DNA of 36,760 nucleotides, from positions 50,307,241-50,344,000 of the forward strand of contig CM060731.1 in NCBI GenBank assembly GCA_030704615.1, in the 5' to 3' direction. This document shows positions 1-9,300 of this stretch, piece by piece; position 1 is the stretch's first letter; each line of letters opens with the position of its first letter. Under the pieces are notes generated by a model, which made no database searches, was not told the origin of the DNA, and saw only the letters and a list, made by a program, of their open reading frames with translations. The translations under genes and the position numbers were made by a program. This DNA is from Takakia lepidozioides. Lineage: Eukaryota > Streptophyta > Takakiopsida > Takakiales > Takakiaceae.

Positions 1-305
1 AGTTTTTCTTTCTAAGGTTAGCGGGGCGGTCAAGAAAGTTCCTATTGTAAGCTGCGAGCAAAACCAAATTCTGTGGCTGGGAGCATTCAAACTGCACTTG
101 TTTGTACCGGTTAAGCATAGCCAAAACCAATTAGAATGCATGCAAATCTTTATTAGGACATCACAGGCGGTCACCTTACCTTTTTTTTGGAAGTATGCTG
201 TACAAAGCAGTCATCAGTGATAAGAATCCCAGAGTCTTTCAGTTACACTTTGTAACCCAAATTAACAGGAAAAAATCACTTAATCCATAACAGCATTGAC
301 GCAAG
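1..305. other. 5' edge, probably intron of the TSP1 gene
   Basis: No coding segment is recognisable here. The stretch is AT-rich and ends in an AG just before the first recognisable exon of the TSP1/EGF gene. The gene's start codon and signal peptide must lie beyond the left edge or in an exon I cannot see. Confidence 0.5.
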
Positions 306-3300
306 GGTGGACTGCTGATGGGGCAGAATGCCACTGTGTCACTATGTGGGCCGAACACCAACTTTGATACAACATTGTCTGTGTACGAGAAGGTTCTACT
401 GAACGGAAAATCTCAGCTCAATCGAATTGCCTGCAACGATGACTACTGCAGTGTGCAGTCCTTGCTCTCCAAATTACTGCTGAAACGGAATCACACCTAT
501 GTCTTTGTGAGTACCTTTAGATACTGGACATGCTCCCTTGATTGCTCCCACTTTCTTGTCTCCTTTGTAGTAAGTATTACCTTCTGAGACACAGCCGTCC
601 AAGGGCCCCTTAATGGCCTATGTGTAGAGCTGTATGCTCTATCAATTGCAGGATGAAAAATTCTCCTTTCCTTCCAATATCTTCTGAGTAAACCCAACAA
701 TCCAGACTAGATGAGCGTCATATCTAAGGTTCACAAACTGGGACAGTCAGAGAAGACTCTTGCTATCAAAGAGTGAGTGAGTTACAAGTTGTGAATACCT
801 TCTTTGCAGACGGAAATGTGGAATCGCACTGGGCAAGGAAAGGTGAGGTAACAATGAATTAAGGTGTTTGTGTGTGTGCAGATGGTAGATGGCTGGGGAG
901 CTGGAGGTCCCTTTGATTTCAATCTTACTGTGCCTGCAGGTAAGGGACACATGGATCCAGTTGCGGTTTAGTCCCCCTTTCTGATCTCTTCAAGCAAGGC
1001 TATGGGCAGCGTGGCAGGTTGACAGAACTTGAGAGTGGTCTTCTCTCTAGTGAACAAGACCTCAAGCAGTTCCTGACAGTCTGAAGCTAGAGTGCATTTA
1101 TTAAACCATCAATGTCCGAATCCCAGCTGAACTAGATAATGTCACGATCTGCTCAGGGACTCAAGTATTGGACTAGGCATGGCATTGCACTTTTCTAGGG
1201 TGTAAGCTGGTCCCAAGAAGTGTTCAAGTTAGCGCCTTGTAAGCAGGCAAAGCATGAGAGTTGGAAAAAGACCCATGGTGAGGGAAGAAACTATCTTTTA
1301 GTGTAAGTAAATACAAAAGGATACAAGGCAGGGCTCTGAGGATAACATATAGGTAGAGAGTCTCAGAGGAACGTTTTATGTAGAGGATGGAAGAAACCCT
1401 TGATCGTTGATTTTGGATCTGAGTGTGCAGCAACTGCAACAACAAATAGTGCCACCACGCGAGCACTCTCAGTTCAATCGCCAGCAATCACAAACTCTGA
1501 CCAGGATGGATGCACACAATGGATTGGGAAAACATGTGTAGAAAAGCCACCAACGGCGCCCTGGCAGGACACCTACTTTTGGAGTGCTGCGTCTTGGAGC
1601 CCTTGTAACCATGTGTGTGCTGGTGGAATTCAGGTCTGCTTTCCTGCAACTCTGCTTTGTCTTCTTTGACCTTCCTTCTTAGTCTATCCCACCTCCTCTC
1701 CGATTTAAGAGGATGAAGCGTTGCCTAGCAAGGGACAAAGACATGGAAGACACAGTGAGGGCCTTCCTAACCCACTTTGGTGTACTGCACCACATTCTTG
1801 CACACTCTAACTGTTGACTGAAAAAGAGGTCATCTGAGGTTGCTCGCACTTTTGCGTAAGTCTTGAGGGCAGCCTTTCATTGCTAGCAGATTGCCGCTAC
1901 ATTGATTCTTTGTAATTACGAGCTCTGTCACTTAGTCAAAATCCAAGGGATTCACTATCAAAGAAGTGGCATATAGTTATGTGTACCGTCCATATGAATC
2001 CGCAGAGGGATGGCATGGACAAAAGAGACAGGCAGGCAGGAAAGGGAGTTTTAACCAGGTGCAAGGGGAGGGCAGCATGCAGTGATCAAATGCTACATGG
2101 GAAACTTTTTGGAAGCTCCTGAATTGAACTGTGCTCACCTTCCCCTGCCCCAAGCCACACGGGTAAGTCCTCCCCTGTTCATTTACCTGTTATCTCTCCC
2201 TAAAAGCAATCCAAGGCCTCTCACATTTTCCCAGTCAGCAGATTAGTCAGACATCTTTATGTAGGCCCCAAATCTCTTCAAGAATAATTCCTATGAGAAA
2301 CACAGATTCCCTTGGCTATGAAGGAGTAAGCCTTCTTTTCAACTCAAAGAACTAACTTACGGAAAGATCTAGGAAGCTCAGCTAAACCTACACCAGTTTG
2401 GCAAGGGAGAAGCTTCCCAAATGTGTGCACATTGTTGAAGATAATTGTACTTCTGATACAGTGCCATGGTGTTCTGAGCACTTGTATCCAATTGAAGAGA
2501 AGGCACTCTTATCTGCGGTAGAGCAGTTAATTGGTGGACTAATGAGATTAAACTCAAGATAGCTGAGAGACGAGCCCTCTATAAAGAGTGTGAATAAGCA
2601 ATTCCTCCGACCAAAATCCTCATTTAGGACTGGATACATAATGGTGATCTATCATACAAACAGAGGTCACATTGTTGCAGGTGTTCATTTTCACATGAAC
2701 ATTTTGCTAAGGTCATCCAAACATTTGAAAATATGGAAAAGCAGGCCTGCATGGATACTGGATCAGAAGGTGACACCTGACTCTGATTGGTTGGTGCAGA
2801 GCTGCAATATGGTGGCATGCAGGTCCTATTCTGTGTATGAGGGATATTGGAGTGAGTGCAACCAAACCTGTGGCTCAGGCATCCAGAGGCGGTACAAGCC
2901 TGTACTTCGAGCTCTGAGTGCCTATTGGCATGTGTGTCATGACTCAAGGAAATAGGTCCTAAGAGCTTGCAACACAAACTTGAATTGTAACTCACTGTAG
3001 TAATGCTGGACACTTGACATTATGGATATCTTGTCCATAATAACTTAAGACCCTTGTTCATGTACTTCATATTGACATTGCTCTGGCATTGATTATCTTT
3101 TTTCTGTGCAAGGTATTTGGCCCGCTTAGCTAAACCAGAGGATTAACACTTCCCTTGAGCAGTACGCAAGTCTAAATCCAATGTATAAACACCGTTCCAA
3201 TACGTTGGGGATAATTCGTTGATTGACAGAGAGGTGACTTGCATGGATAATTTGGGCAACACGGCTAGCCCTGAAAGTTGTGAGGATCAGCAATACTTTG

Positions 3301-6300
3301 TGACTGAGAGAGAGTGCAACACTCACGTCTGCAATGCCACCTACTGGGAGGTCCCCAAATGGAACTACTGCAACGTTCCATGTTCGGGCGGCAAGCGGTT
3401 CCGAGATATTATCTGCCAGTCCAATGGTACTGTTGTTGGTGACGATGTCTGCTCCAGCGTCAATGCCCCTGACAATGAGCAGCTCTGCAATAGCCAAGTA
3501 CAGCTGCCCCTGAGGCCACTCAGCCCCCTCTTCTTCTACTCCCAGTAGCTTAGGGATTTTTGCTGTTGGTGGATGGGGGGATGCTCGTCATACATGCAAA
3601 TAATTGTAGCAAAAGTATACATAATAGCAACCCATAGCCATCCAAATTAGGATGCTGCATGTGTGCGTACCACTTCTTGAAGGAATGCAGACAGGTGAAA
3701 CTCAATAGACATGACTATTCCAGTTACTTCACAGAAAATTTGATGTGTTTCAAGCATGATGTCACCCCATTGCAAGACACATACCCAATCACATGGAAAA
3801 TAAATCGAGAAAAAGAAAGAGTTGCTACACAGGGCACAGTGTATTTGATGAGGATGCCTGCTTGCAGCCATGTCAGACCTATGCATGGCTAGTGGGGCCA
3901 TGGAATGATGAGTGCCCAGTCGGATGCAACTCCACCACCACTCGCCATGTCGAGGTACCTCACCTCACTCCCTCCTTTTCTCATGGCTGCGAGTACAAAG
4001 TCCCAGGCAAGGTCATAGATTGAAACTGAGCATACCTTAGATGGGTTTAGATGTGTTCATAGAGGTTCGCCATGGAGGCAAGTCTAGCTCTCATCCTCCT
4101 GTCTCTCTCTCACACTTGCTTGGCTGATCATAAAGCTTGTGGTGCAACTCAGTGTGTAGATGGCTGGGGAGAAGGAGTGGAAGACCAGCATTGTGACATT
4201 GGAAGTAAACCAGGAAGTACAATGCAGTGTCAGCGCACTGACGTAGCTTGTGACGACTGCAGGCACAATAATTGCTCTGGAAATGGAGGGTGTATGGTAA
4301 TATCGTCATTTCTTTGTTCTACCCTGTCCATGGGCCCTGGATGTTTTAAAGTTTTTTTCATTCTTTCTCTCCCTTTCTTTTGCATCTTTGAAGCCCTTGG
4401 AAATATATCTCTACACATACTTGTCGTTGAATTGCACAGTGGTTTATTGATCTCCTGTATAAATGGAGGTGGCATATAGGCTGGAAGGTGTAAGTGCATT
4501 GGTCACTGGGAGGGACGCTACTGTGAGACCCTCAAGATATGTGAAGGCCGGCCCGTGGGATACCTTCGCAATGGTAGTGTGGGATGCTGCCCATACGAAG
4601 CTATTGACAATGAGCAGCACTGCTGTATCACTGCGAATGCCACCCTGACTAGTGTATGTTCCATACCCAGCCTGCGTCCATTTAAGTTTCCTTTTCCTGC
4701 TTTCGCCTTTCTGGTTGTTGACAGCTTATATCTGGCTCGTGATCTTGGGTCGTCTGAATGGTGCATATGATGGAGTGAAAATACTAGGAACAGAGGTGAC
4801 ATTCTGAGGCACATGCATTTGATATTGGCAGGATGGCTATTGTTGCGAAGGGGGCTACCTTGATGCATGTGGTGCTTGCAATGGGACTGCTATGTGAGGC
4901 CTCACACCTTTGTTAATCCCCTCCCATCTGGTTGTCTCCTGAAATGATGCAATCATAGCTTACTCATAGGACCATGTTTGAGTAATGCTGACATCCAAAG
5001 TCAGGAGAAAACAAACATTTAGTATAAATTATGAAGGGTGACACAATTGAGATGATACTTTACAACGTCCTTTAAGCTCAAAGAGCTTATGGGACAAGAG
5101 AAAGAATCAAACAAGAAAGAGAGTCCCTCCACAAGCAGCCCAGAAACAATCATTGATCTGTCTAAGATTCAACGACTCGGGCAGATATGCTGTGAAGCAG
5201 TTCTGAGCCTTGTAGCGGAACACCTCTATGAGGGATTGGCTATCTCGGAATAGAAAATAGTTTCTCCCCGGAGCTCGTAATAGAAAGGACATTGAAAGAA
5301 GAGATGTTCTTTGGTTTCAATTTCCTTCCTCTCATCTCTACACAAGTGGGGCACAAGCAGTCAGCGCGCTGCAGGTTGTCCCCCCTATCTGCAGACTGTG
5401 GGAGCCCACCCTGAAGACCAAGAATGTCTTCTGATAGAACTGCAGCTTTTTGTAAGATTGACTGTTCCAGGTCCGCCTAACATAAAGTTCCATCACCTCC
5501 CGTCTGATGTGTCCGTTGTGGGTGTGCTTGGACGAAATTTCCGGACTTCTGTAATTTGTGGAAGTAGGGAAGCAACATTGCGGGCTGGAGCTGCCAGCCA
5601 TTTGGTAGGGCTTGCAACCTTCTCAGGAGATAGTAAGCGGAAGATGGCCTAGACACAATCAAATTCAGCACGTACAATTGTGATGGTGTTGTACCTCTAG
5701 CCCCAAGCATTTCTTGGAGGAAATACGATTGAAAGTGGTTCGAGGTTTCTCTCCCACCGGGAAACGGGGACCTCTGGGGCCCCGAAACTTGCCGCCATAA
5801 GTGGGCAGCAGGGGTGATAACCGAGTCAAATAGCCACTTTTTGGTGGGGGAGTGGCGCGGATGGATTTGTTTGCATTTGGCCTGAAGGTGTATAGAGGCA
5901 GTCTTTCCTGGTCGATGCAAACTGAAATTTGGGTGCATGGATAACCAGACCAGGTATGGTACTCATGACCTCAATCTCTTGCTGGTTGAAGAGGAATATC
6001 TGATCAGCATGGCAATCAAAGACCATGGTCTTGGTTTTGCTGAGGTTGACCTGCAGCCCTTAGGCCTTGGAGAACTCTTCTAGGAGGCGCAGATTGTATT
6101 GGCATCCAGGCAGCCCCACTCTAATGAGTTTTTGGCAATGTAGCCCTCCAATGCATCTGTAGAAATGGTGCTTTATGTAGAGAAAATGCATCTGTAGAGA
6201 AAATGAAATGAAACGGTGCCTTATGACGTCCGTGGGAAGCTCATAAGCTTATGGGACAAAATGGAAGAAAACATGAGAGAAGAAACAAAAACTTTATAAC

Positions 6301-9300
6301 GTCTGGGTAAAGCTCAAGGAGCTAACTGAAAAGAGAAAATGCATGGACAGAAAAGTGGAGCCCCAACAACCAGCCACCACAACCATGAATGACAATTTGG
6401 AGGTTGTGGAAATGGCAGTTTTTATCCTTGTACTGGAAACTCTCTGTCACGCCATGGCCGTCTCTGAAAAGGCAAAAGTAGTGGCCCTGGATATCAAGGT
6501 AGAGAAGACAGTGACAGAAGAATTCAGTCTCAATCTCCAGCCTGTCTTGTTAGCGCAAGCAAGACGAAGGTTTTCAGCATGCTGCAGACTGCCCTCTTCC
6601 AGTCTTGATCCTGAGACTACGTGGGTCCACTCTGAAACATCCCAATGCCCCTGAGAACAGTACTTGGGCTGTAAGATTCTGTTCCAAATAGAAATAGTGA
6701 ATGGTGTCGCTTATTTCGAGGTCTGCATGACAGTTTTTTCTGTTCTTCTCAGGCTTTGAAAAGATTTCCAGATGCCTTCGGTTTTGAGGCTGAAGAGAGG
6801 TTGCGCCGGCTGAAGAAAGATTCCAAAATTGTGCATACAATTGCTTCAGAAAAAGCTAGGGGTGTGAGCGCTGGTGGTGGGAGACAGCTAAACAGTTATT
6901 AATGGAAAGGTTGTGTTGCGTGAGGGAAGGATGGCAGATCACTAGACTTTCATAGCAAGTGCTGCAGCACCATCCGAGATGAGAAAGGCATATGCTGCAA
7001 CAGTGGATTTTTGGATGAATGCCTCATTTGTGATGGCGATAGCACCAGCTGTGCTGCCAACATTAGGATCAGCCTCATCTTCAATTCCACCATAGAGATA
7101 CCTCACAACTCCTCCGCTCAATGGAAGGAGTTCATCCTCTACTTCAGTGGTGATGTAAATTTCTAGAACTTCCAACACAACTCCTTTCCTCTTCCACTGC
7201 GTCCCAGGGGCCTCAAGGATGCAATTTATTTCTTAGTTATGATGGATACCATTTAATTTCTCGCTCTTCTCTCTCACCCTTTCTTAGTTTCTTGTCCTTG
7301 GACAACCAGCATGTAGCCCAGTGGTAATGGGCACATACCACGTTGGATGTGGTTGTGGGTTCAAACCACGGTCTGGTGTGTCATTAAGGTGTCCACCTTT
7401 CAGCTGGAAGGCAGTAGCCCTTGTGGTGAAGAGACACCATAATTTATGCTTCCTTCTTGCGAGCAATAGTTTTATGTTTGGCTCTGGTTTTGTTTCCTCT
7501 CTCATGTTTTTTTCCCATTTTGTCCCATAAGCTCTATGAGCTTTCCGCAGATGTTATAAAGTACCATTTCATCTCATTCTTGCCCCATAAGCTCTTTCAG
7601 CTTTCCGCGGACATATAAAATTTCATTTCTTTTCATTTCTCTTGCTTTTGGGCTGCTTGTGGGTTTAGCTGTTTTTTGGCTCTGGTTTTGTTTCCTCTCT
7701 CATGTTTTTTCCATTTTGTCCCATAAGCTCTTTTGAGCTTTCCGTGGACGTTATAAAGTACCATTTCGTTTCATTTCTCTCATTCTTGTTTCTTTCTCTC
7801 ACTGAATCTTCCATTATGAGGATCAGAAATGCTTGGCAGCTTTTCTGCACAAAGCTTTGACCCTAGACAATCCCTTGAGCAGTAGTTGCTTTTGGGTTGC
7901 TTCTGGCTTCTCTCCGTGTCTTTTATTCTTTCTTGTTTCTTGCTTTCCTTTTGTTCCATAAGCTCTTTGAGCTTTCTGCGGACGTTATAAAGTTCCATTT
8001 CATTTCATTTCATTTCGCTTGTCCCATAAGCTCCTTGATCTTTCTGCGGACATTTTAAGTACCACTTCATTTCATTTCTCTTTCTGTCCTTTGGAGCTGT
8101 TCCTATTACATGTCTCTTGGGCCCTTTGGGTTTCCTGCACCCGTAATTATTTCATTCTTTCTTTCCTTCTCAGATCAGTGATTTCTTGCAGCTTACCTGC
8201 ATCGGAGCCTCCGGCTTCTGGACTAGTGAACAGCAGTCTAGCCAGTAGCTTTAGTGGCCTGGTGGAGCAGGTTGCTCTTGTTTCTTTGTTTGCCCATATG
8301 CTTTTGAAGCTTTTGGGAAGTTGCCTTCTCTAAATTAGCCAGTAGCTTTAGTGGCCTAGTGGAGCAGGTTGTTCTTTGTTTCTTTGTTTGGCCATATGCT
8401 TTCAAAGCTTTTGCGGAGTTGCCTTCTCTAGATGGCTGTCATAATTGTCCTTTTTGTACATAATAAATTGTTGTCGCCTGCCTCTTTTAGAACCCATATA
8501 TTACTTCATCACATCTGCTCTCCTCCATACCTCTTTAAATCCCACTGTTGAAGTGCAGGTGGGTGACAAGCTGGGGGTGTCACCAGAGGCCTTACTTCTT
8601 ACAGCAGTGCAACTGTCAGACACTTACATAGGCAACTGTGGAGATGCTTTGGACCGTGAAGAGGGCTGTCTTGTGGATGGAATTCCGGCAGTCACTGGCA
8701 TCTTCAACTTCACTGTGCTCCCTATCCCTGGGGTAACATTGAAGTCCCAAATATGATTCATGTTCGTCTGGCTTTGTGACCAATAGGCATGTCATGCCAC
8801 GGCAGCAAGCATGTGGTCACCGTTACATGACCTTCAATTTTCTATAACATGGACGAACTTCATAACATTTTGAGCTTGAGGCCACATAGTGCATGTTCTG
8901 AGAAGATACAATGTTACTTATCCAGCTCATCAACACAAGCTAATGTCCTTGCATGTCTGGCACAGGGACAACTACAAGACATGAGCATCAAGAAACATGA
9001 GATTGCCGAACAACTTTCCTCATTGGGTGATCAAGAGGAGGTTTGTCTCCCCTTTGTAGATGACAAATGGATGATTTACACAAACACACAGTTTTGGGAT
9101 AAACTGAAGTATAGGTCACTCACCACTCTAGCAATATCAAAAAGCACTTGCCATTGTGGGGGGATCATTGCCACTGCATGTGTTACACAATCCTATGTGC
9201 TCATCTAATACTTAACTTGATGTCTAAAGTGATTTATGAACTATTGAACTCACCATCAAAGCAGAATTCCAATGTTGTTAGCCTGATCCTGGCTTCCCTT

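Noticed and set aside
2745-2769. Candidate exon coding ACMDTGSE as the fourth-cysteine segment of the first TSP1 repeat
   Set aside because: It would leave phase 1 and a 30-base intron before the exon at 2800, and the loop length would be wrong. The segment ending at 2162 fits the loop length and donor phase.
2892-3010. Continuation of the TSP1 exon past 2891, with RACNTNLNC further on
   Set aside because: It contains an in-frame TAG and lacks the third cysteine. The GTACAA donor at 2892 joined to 3230 gives a complete TSP1 repeat with matching phase.
6396-6510. Possible EGF-like relic (GGCGNGSFYPCTGNSLSRHG, then GPGYQG)
   Set aside because: Most of the required cysteines are missing, a stop lies in frame, and no splice sites frame it. 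Treated as coincidence or a very old exon remnant.
7299-7380. A functional tRNA gene at the A-box/B-box sequence
   Set aside because: The cloverleaf stems do not pair properly, no CCA-side acceptor stem is present, and two diverged copies with the same body occur nearby, so it is a SINE head.
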